NCBI RefSeq assembly: GCF_019175365.1
Contig: NZ_CP059572.1
Coordinates: forward strand, 3,720,001-3,784,000
Direction: 5' to 3'
Source: Actinomadura graeca
GTDB taxonomy: Bacteria > Actinomycetota > Actinomycetes > Streptosporangiales > Streptosporangiaceae
DNA: 64,000 nt
Shown here: in pieces, positions 24,762 to 33,410 of the stretch
Position numbering within the stretch: position 1 is the first letter of the stretch
How the letters are laid out: each line of letters starts with the position of its first letter
The notes under the pieces: model-generated
The model's database searches: none
Told to the model about the DNA's origin: nothing
What the model saw: only the letters and a program-made list of their open reading frames with translations
Position numbers and translations under genes: made by a program

Positions 24762-27700
24762 ATGCGACGGCTGAGGTTCATGGGCCGCGCCCTCATCGCG
24801 GCGTCGCTGACGGTCGCGGGCGGGGTGGCGGTCAACCAGATCCTCGACGGCGGCAAGCTGAGCTGGAGCTCGGGCTACTTCGCACTCGTGTTCACGGTCC
24901 TCGGGGCTTTGGTCCAGGCGGCGCCGCAGGCCGTGACACCGGCTCTGGGAAACGAGGGGCGCCGGGGACTGCAGCGCGACTACCTGAAACGCGTGCGCTC
25001 GTCGGTCGACCAGATGGAGACGATCGGGCTCGCCACCCAGGCGGAGTTCGTCCTGCGAACCCAGCAGGTCTACGTCGATGTGATGCTCCAGCCCAAGACG
25101 GTCGCCGATGCCGTTACAGACAGCGGCATCGGACGCACACCGAACGCGGCGGTCGGCCGCCGGGCACCGCTCGCGTCCTTCCTGACGAAGGGATGTGTGC
25201 TGGCGGTACTGGGCGCCGCCGGGTCCGGAAAGACCACTCTGGCCCGCTATACGGCGTTGGAGATGGCCGAGCGATGGTGGCGGCGGCCCAGGCGTGATTG
25301 GTGGCGCCGACGGCGGATTCCCGTCCTTCTTTACCTGCGCGAACACGCTGAGGCGATCAACGCCGAGCGGCCGAAGCGGCTGCCGGAGATCGCGCTCGCC
25401 GCCCAGTGGTTGAACGGAGTCGTCCCGGCGGAGTGGCTGGAACGGCGCCTGCAGCGCCGCCGTTGCGTGATTTTGCTGGACGGTCTGGACGAGGTCGCCG
25501 ACGCGAAGGACCGCAGCCGTGTGGTGCGCTGGGTGGAAGCCCAGATCAGCAGTTACCCCGGCAACTCCTTTGTGATCACTTCTCGCCCGCTGGGGTACGA
25601 CTCCAACCGGTTGGCCAGCGCAGACGTTCTGCAAGTGCAGCGGTTCACCAGTCCACAGATCCATGCCTTCCTACGGGCCTGGTATCAGGCGATCGAGCAC
25701 CGCGCCAGGCAGGGCGATTCCCAGGAGATCGACCGGGTCGCCTCGCAAGCGGCCGACGACCTCTTCCAGCGGATCAGCGGTCGTCCCACCCTCTACGACC
25801 TGGCGGCCAACCCGCTGTTGCTCACCATGATCGCCAACGTGCACCGGTACCGCGGCAGCCTCCCCGGCAGCCGGGCCGCCCTGTACGAGGAGGTCTGCCA
25901 GGTCCTGCTCCACCGCCGTCAGGAGGCCAAGAACCTCACCGACGACGGGCTGGACGGCTTGGACGGCGACAAGAAGGAGCGCATCGTCCAGGAACTGGCC
26001 CTGTACATGATGCGGCACCGGCTGCGGGACATCCCCGTCGAGGACGCTCAGCGCGCGATCCGTCCAGTCATGGATCGCACCGCACCTGCCCTGACCTTTG
26101 AGGCGTTCCTCGCCTACGCTCGGCGAAGCAATCTGCTCATGGAACACCAATACGGGCGCTACGGGTTCGCACATCTCACTCTTCAGGAATACCTGGCCGC
26201 TGCGCTGATCCCCGGGCGAGGCTCCCGGCGCCAATTACTTATCGAGAATGTCAGCGATCTCTGGTGGCGGGAGACCACCCTTCTGTGGGCCGCACGCGCG
26301 GACGCGAGCCCCGTCGTCGAAGCCTGTCTGACCGCCCGGACCGTCACGGCGCTCAACCTGGCCTACGCATGCGATACCGAGGCCCGGGAACTCGACCGCG
26401 CTCTGCGCGCCCGGCTCGACAGGCTCCTGAACACCACCCCTACCGACCCCGATGAAATCCGCCTTCTGGACGGTGTCACCGCCGCCCGCGCCCTCCAGGA
26501 CGCCCACGCTCTTTACGACGACGGCACCTACATCTGTGCTCAGCCCGTCTCCCATGAGCTGTGGAACCGCTACGCCAACCGCACCGGCCTCACCGCGCTG
26601 CCGGAGGGGCCGGTCATCGACTTGTGGGACGCAGATATCAGGGGGTTTCTCACCTGGCTCAACAACCTGTTCACCGATGACACCGGTTACCGCCTACCCA
26701 CCTCGGACGAAGCCCTTCACGCCCTCAACAGCGGCTTGTATCCCATGCATGGAGCCACGCTCTACGCTGCCGACGCAGATTGGAGCGGCTATTACAGCCG
26801 GATCCGCCTCATCCCCGCCGAAGGGGTCCTCCATCCGCACCGTCCCACGGCCCAGCAAATACGCGGTTATGCCGACCTTATCCTCGATCACACACACCTC
26901 CTGTTCCGCATCCTCTTCCCGCGCTCCGCCCTCACTTTCGCCCAACTTCTCGTCTACGGGCGCACCCGGGATCTGACCCGCCCCGAGCACCGGCTTCTCC
27001 ACACCCTCGATCTCGTCCGCGTCCTCGACCGTGCCCGTGACATCGCCCTTGTCCGCGACACTGATCCCGATCATGACTTCGGGCATGATTTCGATCGCAT
27101 ACTGGCCCGCGGCTTCGATCGCGCTCGTGATCTCGCCCTCGATCTCGATCGCGTGCTCGATCGTGCCCGTTCCCGCGCCCTCGCCCTTGACCGCGCCCGC
27201 GACCTCACCCTGATCCTCGCCCGCGACTTGGCCCTCAATCTGGCCCGCGACCTCGACCTCGACCTCGCGCTCGACCTCAACGGCGTCGACGATCTCGACC
27301 ACATCCTCAACCTGGACCGCGACCTTCCCCACGACGTCGGCTTCGACCTGCGCCCCGGGGCCGCTCGCGTCCTGGACCTCGAACTCGACCGCGTCATCGA
27401 TCGGGATCGGGATGTCGGCGAGTGCCTCGCCCTCGACCGGGCCCTCGACCGGGATCGCGCCCTTGACCGGGACCTGACCTTCGCGCGTGCGGTCGCCGGC
27501 AGCGACCTGGGCGCTCTGGACGCGGACGTCGCGGCAATCCTGGGTCAGGCGTGCGGCCGCCTGGCGCGTGGTTTCGCGAACTCCGTCAAACCGGTCTCCA
27601 GTCCAGGGTCATCCAGGCGCAGGCGAGTGGGAGAGGGACTGTCGTTCTCGGAGTTTCTGCGCGAACAGCTGAACCCGGTTCCCACCTGGTCCTCCGCCGA

Positions 27701-28013
27701 TGATCTGACGGTGTCGCTGGAGCACGCCGTGGTGCTTTCGAGAATGTCCAGTCATCCGGAGTTGGCGGCGCTGATAGTGAACGCGCAGCGGCTGGCCTCT
27801 CCGTTGTGGGATAGGAGCCGCCCCGTGCGGCAGAGCGACATCGTGTGGGCGGCGACCTCTGTTCTGGCGGCCCTCAACGGTGTCAGGGACACCGCGTCGG
27901 AGTTGTGCCATGCCCTGCGCGGGGTGTTGTGCGCGTTGATCGCGCTTACTCCGGGCACTCTTCCGGAGGACGCGGCGCCTCGGGACAAGCTGCTGGTCCT
28001 GGTGCGGAACTGA
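24762..28013 (+). CDS. Membrane-anchored NACHT NTPase with FGE-like segment and Asp/Arg/Leu repeats
   Basis: 1083 aa. Order: two N-terminal hydrophobic helices (about residues 8-26 and 38-55) and a NACHT NTPase with Walker A GAAGSGKTT (about 151-159), Walker B CVILLDGLDEVAD (about 234-246), a FVITSRP sensor and LAANPLLLTMIA. A helical region with FAHLTLQEYLAA follows. A segment at about 590-660 resembles FGE-sulfatase folds (PVSHELWNRY, then TGYRLPTSDEA). About 160 residues of D-R/L-D repeats (about 746-906) and a helical tail end the protein. Bacterial NACHT proteins are often antiphage sensors; that role here is inferred. The ATG at 24762 follows GGGAG; longer upstream reading is unlikely. 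Confidence 0.85.
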   Translation: MRRLRFMGRALIAASLTVAGGVAVNQILDGGKLSWSSGYFALVFTVLGALVQAAPQAVTPALGNEGRRGLQRDYLKRVRSSVDQMETIGLATQAEFVLRTQQVYVDVMLQPKTVADAVTDSGIGRTPNAAVGRRAPLASFLTKGCVLAVLGAAGSGKTTLARYTALEMAERWWRRPRRDWWRRRRIPVLLYLREHAEAINAERPKRLPEIALAAQWLNGVVPAEWLERRLQRRRCVILLDGLDEVADAKDRSRVVRWVEAQISSYPGNSFVITSRPLGYDSNRLASADVLQVQRFTSPQIHAFLRAWYQAIEHRARQGDSQEIDRVASQAADDLFQRISGRPTLYDLAANPLLLTMIANVHRYRGSLPGSRAALYEEVCQVLLHRRQEAKNLTDDGLDGLDGDKKERIVQELALYMMRHRLRDIPVEDAQRAIRPVMDRTAPALTFEAFLAYARRSNLLMEHQYGRYGFAHLTLQEYLAAALIPGRGSRRQLLIENVSDLWWRETTLLWAARADASPVVEACLTARTVTALNLAYACDTEARELDRALRARLDRLLNTTPTDPDEIRLLDGVTAARALQDAHALYDDGTYICAQPVSHELWNRYANRTGLTALPEGPVIDLWDADIRGFLTWLNNLFTDDTGYRLPTSDEALHALNSGLYPMHGATLYAADADWSGYYSRIRLIPAEGVLHPHRPTAQQIRGYADLILDHTHLLFRILFPRSALTFAQLLVYGRTRDLTRPEHRLLHTLDLVRVLDRARDIALVRDTDPDHDFGHDFDRILARGFDRARDLALDLDRVLDRARSRALALDRARDLTLILARDLALNLARDLDLDLALDLNGVDDLDHILNLDRDLPHDVGFDLRPGAARVLDLELDRVIDRDRDVGECLALDRALDRDRALDRDLTFARAVAGSDLGALDADVAAILGQACGRLARGFANSVKPVSSPGSSRRRRVGEGLSFSEFLREQLNPVPTWSSADDLTVSLEHAVVLSRMSSHPELAALIVNAQRLASPLWDRSRPVRQSDIVWAATSVLAALNGVRDTASELCHALRGVLCALIALTPGTLPEDAAPRDKLLVLVRN
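27001..27480 (+). repeat. In-frame Asp-Arg-Leu coding repeat
   Basis: Degenerate tandem repeats built on CTCGA(C/T)C and GC(C/T)CG(C/T)GA(C/T), translated as units such as DRARDLALDL and DRVLDRAR with a mixed 4-6-residue period. Reading frame is preserved throughout. The block lies inside the NACHT gene and nowhere else in the window. Confidence 0.8.
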
Positions 28014-28122
28014 GGGTGGGCGCCGGGGCGCTGTGAGGAGAATCTGAAAACGGTACGTGTCCGCCCTGTCACCCAGTAGATTCTGCGTCGGGTGGCCGGC
28101 GTCCCGGGTGAGAGGAGTCACG

Positions 28123-29931
28123 GTGCGCTTGGGTGCGGACGTCGCCGGACGGTACCGGCTGGTCAAGGGGCCCATCCGCGGCGGGGCGGGTGAGGTGTGG
28201 CTGGCGGACGACACGGAGCTGGGGCGGCGTGTCGTGCTCAAGCGGGCGAGGTTCGGGGACGACGGGGCCAGGTCATTCGACCGGCTGCGGTCGGAGGCCC
28301 GCGCATTGGCGCGGTTCAGCCATCCGCACGTGGTGACGTTGTACGACGCCGTCCGGGTGCGGACGCGGGGGCGGTCCACGTCGTGGCTCGTCCTGGAGTA
28401 TGTGCCGGGCGGGAGCCTGGACGGGTGGCCGGCGACCTCGCCGGAGGCCGCGGCGCGGATCGGAGCGCAGGTGGCGGACGCGCTGGCCGCGCTGCACGCC
28501 GAGGGGATCGTGCACTGCGACATCAAGCCGGGGAACATCGTCGTCACCGAGAACGGGACGGCCAAGCTCACGGACTTCGGCGCCGCGTACCGGGTGGGCG
28601 GACGCGAGACGATCACGCGGAACGGGTCCGTCGCCCATACTCCGGCCTACGCCGCGCCGGAGGTCCTCCGTGGCACGCCGGAACCGGCGTCGGATGTGTA
28701 CTCGCTCGGTCTCACGGTCGGCGCGCTGACCACCGGGGAGCCGCCGGGCCGGGTGTCCGTGGAGGCCGGGCCGCTGAGCGAGGTGCTGGCGGTCTTATCG
28801 CGGCCCGATCCGGCCGACCGGCCGGGGGCCGTGGAGGCGCGGCGGATGCTGGCGGAGGTGGCGGGGGACGCGGAGGCGGAGCTGCCCGTCCACGCCGTCC
28901 CGACCCTGGACGGCCCGGACACCGGGCAGGAGGAGGTCCGCCGGTCCGGTCGGCGTCCGGTGGCCTCTGTGCGGCGGCATCCGCTCGCCGCGGCGGGCGC
29001 GGCGCTGGTCGTGGCGGCGGCGGTGGCGCTGTTGGTGGCGTCCGTCCTCGGGGACGAGCAGGGGTCCCGGGCGCAGGCGGATCCCGTGTCGCTGGTCGGT
29101 GACCCGCACACGGTCGATCCCTGCGCGTTGGCCGATCCCGCCGCGCTCGGGAAGTACGGCAAGACGGAGCTGGACATCGACTACGGCAACTTCGACCGGT
29201 GCGACGTGCTCGTGTACGCGGGCAAGAGCGTGGTGGACCTCAAGATCGACTTCAGTGCGGGGCCGCCGCCGGCGCCGACCGGGCCGGTGCGGGCGGCGGG
29301 GCGGTTCCGCGTGGTCGAGGACCGCGCCGAGGGCGACGAGTGCGGCAGGCGGGTGCTCCTCCCGTCCCCCGACGGCGGGACCAGCGTCATCGTCCTGGCG
29401 CACGAGACCGGCAAGGGGCCCGCGCCGCTGTGCGCCATCGCCGGCACGGCCGCCGCGCGGGCGGTCGCGGTGCTCGGACGGGGGCCGCTCCCCCGGCGCT
29501 CGCCGCCGCTGCCCGCCGAGTCCCTCGGGCACTACGACGCGTGCCGGCTGCTCGACGGGAAGGCGCTGGACACGGTCCCCGGCATCGACGCCGCGGAACC
29601 CGACGTGGGGTTCGCGGGCTGGGACTGCGAATGGCACAGCACCACCCAGGACATCCAGGTCAAGCTGCGGTTCGACCGGGGTGCCCCGCTCACCGCCGAG
29701 GACGGCGATCCGACCCGGCTGCGGGGCCTGCGCGCGTACGTCGCGCCGGACGGGGAGGGGGACGGGACGTGCCTGGTCCGGGTCGCCTACCGCACCTACC
29801 CCGACCAGGACGGCGACGAGGCGATCGAGATGCTGTACCTCGTCGTGCAGGGCGAGCCGTCCACGAGGCGGCTGTGCGCGATGGCGACGGCCCTCGCCGA
29901 CGCGGCCACCGCGCGGCTTCCGGCGGCCTGA
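28123..29931 (+). CDS. Receptor-type Ser/Thr protein kinase with duplicated extracellular domain
   Basis: 602 aa. The kinase domain (about residues 8-255) has [25 protein letters not shown] as catalytic loop, LTDFGAA and AAPEVL. The usual HRD is HCD, so it is a non-RD kinase. One transmembrane helix lies at about 286-310. The extracellular part has two similar modules, each with four cysteines in the same order (C-AL, C-DV, C-GR, C-AI, then C-RL, C-EW, C-LV, C-AM), resembling DUF3558-type sensor folds. The start is a GTG with AGAGGAG upstream. A convergent FHA-domain gene next door could encode its reader or substrate. Confidence 0.92.
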   Translation: MRLGADVAGRYRLVKGPIRGGAGEVWLADDTELGRRVVLKRARFGDDGARSFDRLRSEARALARFSHPHVVTLYDAVRVRTRGRSTSWLVLEYVPGGSLDGWPATSPEAAARIGAQVADALAALHAEGIVHCDIKPGNIVVTENGTAKLTDFGAAYRVGGRETITRNGSVAHTPAYAAPEVLRGTPEPASDVYSLGLTVGALTTGEPPGRVSVEAGPLSEVLAVLSRPDPADRPGAVEARRMLAEVAGDAEAELPVHAVPTLDGPDTGQEEVRRSGRRPVASVRRHPLAAAGAALVVAAAVALLVASVLGDEQGSRAQADPVSLVGDPHTVDPCALADPAALGKYGKTELDIDYGNFDRCDVLVYAGKSVVDLKIDFSAGPPPAPTGPVRAAGRFRVVEDRAEGDECGRRVLLPSPDGGTSVIVLAHETGKGPAPLCAIAGTAAARAVAVLGRGPLPRRSPPLPAESLGHYDACRLLDGKALDTVPGIDAAEPDVGFAGWDCEWHSTTQDIQVKLRFDRGAPLTAEDGDPTRLRGLRAYVAPDGEGDGTCLVRVAYRTYPDQDGDEAIEMLYLVVQGEPSTRRLCAMATALADAATARLPAA

Positions 29932-29959
29932 CCGGGGGCGACCGGGTCCCGGCGGGACG

Positions 29960-30778
29960 TCAGCCGTCGAGGACGGCGAGGTCCGAGGCGCGGAGCCTGG
30001 TGCCGATGAGCAGCGCGGTGATCAGGTTGTGGTTGAGGGAGTTGCCGATCGGCGGCGGGATCTGCTCCTCCAGCAGGCCGTCCACCTCGGTGCTGAGCCG
30101 CATCCGGACGGCGGTGACGACGCGGGCGGCGCGCTTGTCGCTCCACCGCTCGCCGGGGCGGAGCCGTCCGAGCTCGTCGGCGACCTGCGCCCAGGTGAGC
30201 GGCTGCGGCCAGGGCTCCTGCCGGAGGTAGCGCTGGGCGAGGCAGACCAGGACGAGTCTCTCCGTCGGGTCCAGCCGCCACTTGTCGGCCTGCGCGGCGC
30301 GGGCGGCGGTGTCCTCGGGGTCGTAGGTCTCGACCTCGTGGAGGTCGGCCGGGCCGAGCGCGGACCCGGCGGCGATCCGCACTTCGAGGAGGTGCTCCTG
30401 CGCGGGGGCGACGATGAACAGCGGCGTGTACGCCACCGGCAGCTCCGCCCGGTGCCCGCCGAGGACGAGCCGCGGGCCGGGGAACCGGATGGCCAGCTTT
30501 CCGACGTTGTGCAGCACCCAGCGTGAGTGCTCGCGGGTGATGTATCCGTGGCGGCGGCTGACGCGCGGGTCGGCCGGTCCGACGCAGACGTGGACGTCGG
30601 GCTCGCAGCGTCCGAACACGACGTCGAACCCGGCGTCGGGGGACACGCGCATGCCGCCGTTCGCGCCCATGACGAACAGCGTGCCGGGCCGTGCCGGCGG
30701 CAGCCCGGTGGCGAGGCTCCCGATCTCCTTCGGAAGGATGTCGACCTTGCCCGGTGGCTTCCGCATCGCCGTGCCCAT
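29960..30778 (-). CDS. FHA-domain protein with C-terminal helical domain
   Basis: 272 aa. The FHA signature is present at about residues 50-100: VVFGR, then SRRHG, then LHNVGKL. The C-terminal half (DPTERLVLVCLAQRYLR through AQVADELG and a basic helix) may be a winged-helix-like module. FHA domains bind phosphothreonine peptides, so the convergent Ser/Thr kinase 28 bases away is a natural partner. The ribosome site is poor. The ATG at 30778 gives the longest form; one at 30766 is possible. Confidence 0.82.
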   Translation of the reverse strand: MGTAMRKPPGKVDILPKEIGSLATGLPPARPGTLFVMGANGGMRVSPDAGFDVVFGRCEPDVHVCVGPADPRVSRRHGYITREHSRWVLHNVGKLAIRFPGPRLVLGGHRAELPVAYTPLFIVAPAQEHLLEVRIAAGSALGPADLHEVETYDPEDTAARAAQADKWRLDPTERLVLVCLAQRYLRQEPWPQPLTWAQVADELGRLRPGERWSDKRAARVVTAVRMRLSTEVDGLLEEQIPPPIGNSLNHNLITALLIGTRLRASDLAVLDG

Positions 30779-30893
30779 GGGCTCACGCTAGCCGCCACGG
30801 CGCGGGAGGGGTCCCGGCGGGACCGCTGTGTAATCACGGTGCGACGGACGAACCGGGACATCCCTGATGGCGAGACTTACGCGAGGAGCGAGG

Positions 30894-30974
30894 ATGGAAC
30901 TCCACGAGGTCGAAGTGCGGGGGGTCCCTGAACGGCTCGCCGCGGACGGGCAGCGGCGAGGGCACCGCGCATGA
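30894..30974 (+). CDS. 26-residue small ORF coupled to the radical-SAM-like gene
   Basis: An ATG with GAGGAGCGAGG just upstream opens a 26-codon frame (starts MELHEVEVRGVPERL, ends RRGHRA) whose TGA overlaps the next gene's ATG as ATGA. The peptide is charged, with no signal sequence and no cysteine. It could be a genuine small protein, a leader that couples translation, or the remnant of a longer protein. No family recognised. Confidence 0.45.
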   Translation: MELHEVEVRGVPERLAADGQRRGHRA

Positions 30975-31531
30975 CCCGCCGGCAGGAGGCGCCGCAGGAG
31001 CCGGGTCCTCTGTGGGTGCACGCGTTCGAGGCGCTCAGCCGCGTCGGCGGGCCCGGCACGCGCGCAGTGCTGTGGTTGCAGGACGGCACGCCGGGCCGCC
31101 GCGGCTACGAGACCGGCGTGGACGAGATGTTCGCGCACATCACCATGCTCGGCGACCTGATCGAGGGCGTGACGGTCGGCGGCGGGGAGCCGCTCCGGCA
31201 GCTGCGGCCGGTGCTGCGGCTGCTGTCGCGGATCCGGGAGGAGACCTCCCTGTCGGTCGTGCTGCTCACCGGCCACGGCTGGGACGAGGTCGTGCGGATG
31301 CCGGGGGCGGCGGCGCTGCGCGAGCGGGTGGACGTGCTGCTCGCCGGCCGGTCCGAGCGGGAGCGGCGTCCCGGCGGGGGGCCGCGCGGCTCGTCCGAGA
31401 GGACCGTGCACCTGTTCACCGGCCGGTACTCGGCGGCCGATCTCCAGGCCGTCCCGGACGCCGAAGTGGTCATCCGCGCGGACGGGACGTTCGTGGTCAC
31501 CGGCATCGATCCCCCGCCGCCGGGCGGGTGA
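30971..31531 (+). CDS. Radical-SAM activase-like protein lacking the FeS cysteines
   Basis: 186 aa. The whole chain follows the 4Fe-4S single-cluster/activating-enzyme family: RAVLWLQ, VTVGGGEPLRQL (the GGEP SAM motif retained), LSVVLLTGHGWDEV, VDVLLAGR, RGSSERTVHLFTGRYS and a DGTFVVTGIDPP end. The C-x3-C-x2-C that binds the cluster should fall at residues 39, 43 and 46; these are Gly, Arg and Tyr. It therefore should not perform normal radical chemistry and may be a structural, SAM-binding or regulatory relative. It is ATGA-coupled to the small ORF upstream and heads an unusual cluster. Confidence 0.75.
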   Translation: MTRRQEAPQEPGPLWVHAFEALSRVGGPGTRAVLWLQDGTPGRRGYETGVDEMFAHITMLGDLIEGVTVGGGEPLRQLRPVLRLLSRIREETSLSVVLLTGHGWDEVVRMPGAAALRERVDVLLAGRSERERRPGGGPRGSSERTVHLFTGRYSAADLQAVPDAEVVIRADGTFVVTGIDPPPPGG

Positions 31532-31643
31532 GGGCGTGCGGTGAGTTTCGCGGGGGGCGCCACGGGATACGGGTGATCAGGACGCCGCCCGCGTGTTCCC
31601 TCGGCGGCGGACCCGTGGCCCCACGTCCCGCCGGGGAGCACCG

Positions 31644-32675
31644 ATGGAAGCGCTGCCGTACGTCCCCTTCGGCGCCGGGCTGCGGGACCGGCCGCACGTG
31701 TTCGTGGACGGCCTCCGGACCCCGTCGACGGTCCTCGAACTGAGCCACTGGCCGGGCAACCGCACCCCCGCCCCGCTCAAGGCGGACGTCAGCACGCAGT
31801 CCGTCCTGCGCCTGCTGGGGCGGCCCGCCGCGGACCGGGAGCGCCTGCTGGCCGGTGCGACCGCCGTGACCTGCGACCACTACGACGTGGACGGGCTGCT
31901 GAGCGTCCTCTGCCTGGTCGATCCGGAGTTCGCGTGGCGGCACCGGGGGCTGCTGGAGGCGACGGCGCTGTGCGGCGACTTCGACGTCCACTCGGGCGAC
32001 CCGGCCGTCCGCGCGTGCCTGGCGCTGCTGGCGGCCGAGCGGGAGATCAGCCGGGCGACGCGGTTCCGGTCGGTCGAGCAGGCCACGACGGCGCTGTTCC
32101 GCGGGATGCTGGACGTCGCCGAGGCGTGCCTGCTCGACCCGGGCGCCTGGCGGGACGCGTGGGCCGGCGAGTGGGAGGACGTCGAGCGGTCGCTGCGGTC
32201 CGCGACGGAGTTCGAGGAGCACGGGGACCTCGCGGTGTTCGTCGACACCGACCGGCCGGCGCACGAGTACGCCGTCCACGCCCGGACGGACGCGGGCCAC
32301 GTGCTCCGGCTGCGCCGCGACGGGCGCCACAGCCTGCGCTTCCGCTACGAGAACTTCGTGGACCTCCAGTCCAGGCGCCCGGCGCCCCGGGTCAGGGGCG
32401 ATCTCCTCGCGCGGGAGCTCAACGCGCGCGAGCGCGACGGCACCTGGTTCTGCGAGTCCCCCGCCACCGCCACGCCGCTGCTCCAGCTGTACGCCGGCGA
32501 CGAGGTCCCCGCGCCGAGCAGCCTGGGGATGGACGAGGTCCGGCGGGTGGTCGTGGCCTTCTTCGAGGCGGCGCGGGCGGACGGGTCGCTGCTGTGGCGT
32601 CCCACCGCGGGCTGGGTGCACGAGGCGGCGGGGACTCCCCCGTCCAAGGAGGCGGGAACGGCATGGCACGGCTGA
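31644..32675 (+). CDS. DUF6687-family protein
   Basis: 343 aa. It matches the DUF6687 pattern as I know it: LPYVPF, PHVFVDGLRTPSTVLELSHWPGNRTPAPLKADVS, a CDHYDVDGLLSVLCLVDPE core and an ALCGDFD segment. The DHYDVDG motif is reminiscent of DHH-type phosphoesterases (D-H-x-D-G), but that is speculation. The ATG at 31644 follows GGGGAG. The 3' end overlaps the Rieske gene by 13 bases, so the two are translationally linked. Confidence 0.7.
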   Translation: MEALPYVPFGAGLRDRPHVFVDGLRTPSTVLELSHWPGNRTPAPLKADVSTQSVLRLLGRPAADRERLLAGATAVTCDHYDVDGLLSVLCLVDPEFAWRHRGLLEATALCGDFDVHSGDPAVRACLALLAAEREISRATRFRSVEQATTALFRGMLDVAEACLLDPGAWRDAWAGEWEDVERSLRSATEFEEHGDLAVFVDTDRPAHEYAVHARTDAGHVLRLRRDGRHSLRFRYENFVDLQSRRPAPRVRGDLLARELNARERDGTWFCESPATATPLLQLYAGDEVPAPSSLGMDEVRRVVVAFFEAARADGSLLWRPTAGWVHEAAGTPPSKEAGTAWHG

Positions 32676-32995
32676 ACGGGTTCCGGGAGCGCCTGTCGGA
32701 GGAACGGGTGGTCCCGGTGGAGACGGACCGGGGGCCGTACGTCGTCCGGCTGGTCGAGGGGGCGCCCGTGGTCCACTACGCGCTGTGCCCGCACCGCGGG
32801 GGGCCGCTGGAGGACGCCTACGAGATCGAGAGGTTGCTGGTCTGCGCGTGGCACCGCTCGGCCTTCCGGATCGCGGACGGCCGGGCCGTCTACGGGCCGG
32901 CGTGCGCGGACCTCCCGGTCGTGCCCGCCCGTTTCGACGGCCCCGACCTGGTCGTCGACTGGACGGAGGGGCCCGCCGATGCGACCGGCGGATGA
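32663..32995 (+). CDS. Small Rieske [2Fe-2S] protein
   Basis: 110 aa. Rieske ligands are complete: Cys42-x-His44 in ALCPHRGGPL and Cys61-x2-His64 in VCAWHRSAF, followed by FRIADGRAVYGPA-like wording. The short length and lack of a catalytic domain suggest a ferredoxin-like electron carrier for a partner oxygenase or reductase. AAGGAGG lies 10 bases before the ATG. It overlaps the genes on both sides. Confidence 0.9.
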   Translation: MARLNGFRERLSEERVVPVETDRGPYVVRLVEGAPVVHYALCPHRGGPLEDAYEIERLLVCAWHRSAFRIADGRAVYGPACADLPVVPARFDGPDLVVDWTEGPADATGG

Positions 32996-33410
32996 CGCGG
33001 GCGGCCGTCCGGCGGCGCGGCGGCTGCTCGACCTCGCCGACCGCGCGGCGGCGGAGCGCACCCCGGCCTGGCTCGGCCTGGAGCGCCGCTACCGGGAGTG
33101 GGAGCTGGCGGAGCCCGCGGAGATCGCGGCCCGGATCCTGCGGTCCGGGAGGCCCGGCGCGCAGCCGCGCGTCCACCGGGCCCTGGTGCCCTCCCCCGCC
33201 GGGTGCGACCGCCGGTCCCCGGCCGTCGCGCCCGGCGCCGTGATCCGGTTGCTGCTGTACTGCGCGGTGTCCGACGACCTCCAGGACCTCGCGGGGACGC
33301 GTCTCGGCGACGTCGCCGTGATCGAGCCCGTCGCCCAGTTGCACTGCTACGCCGAGGACTTCCTGGACGGCGATGACCCGTTCGCGGTGCTCGGCGGGGT
33401 GGCAGGGTGA
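32979..33410 (+). CDS. Unknown protein of the Rieske/DUF6687 cluster
   Basis: 143 aa. I do not recognise a family. It is mostly helical and charged (RRLLDLADRAAAE, YREWELAEPAEIAARIL) with a more conserved-looking C-terminal half (RLLLYCAVSDDLQDLAG, VAVIEPVAQLHCYAEDFL). No signal peptide or membrane segment. It overlaps the Rieske gene by 17 bases and the next gene by four (GTGA), so it is almost certainly translated as part of the operon. Confidence 0.65.
   Translation: MRPADDAGGRPAARRLLDLADRAAAERTPAWLGLERRYREWELAEPAEIAARILRSGRPGAQPRVHRALVPSPAGCDRRSPAVAPGAVIRLLLYCAVSDDLQDLAGTRLGDVAVIEPVAQLHCYAEDFLDGDDPFAVLGGVAG

Noticed and set aside
27001..27480. CRISPR-like array
   Set aside because: The repeats are degenerate, contiguous and in frame within a coding gene; no constant repeat with unique spacers.
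31532..31643. Further small ORF between the radical-SAM-like and DUF6687 genes
   Set aside because: Only an 11-codon GTG frame was found, with no convincing coupling to the next gene.
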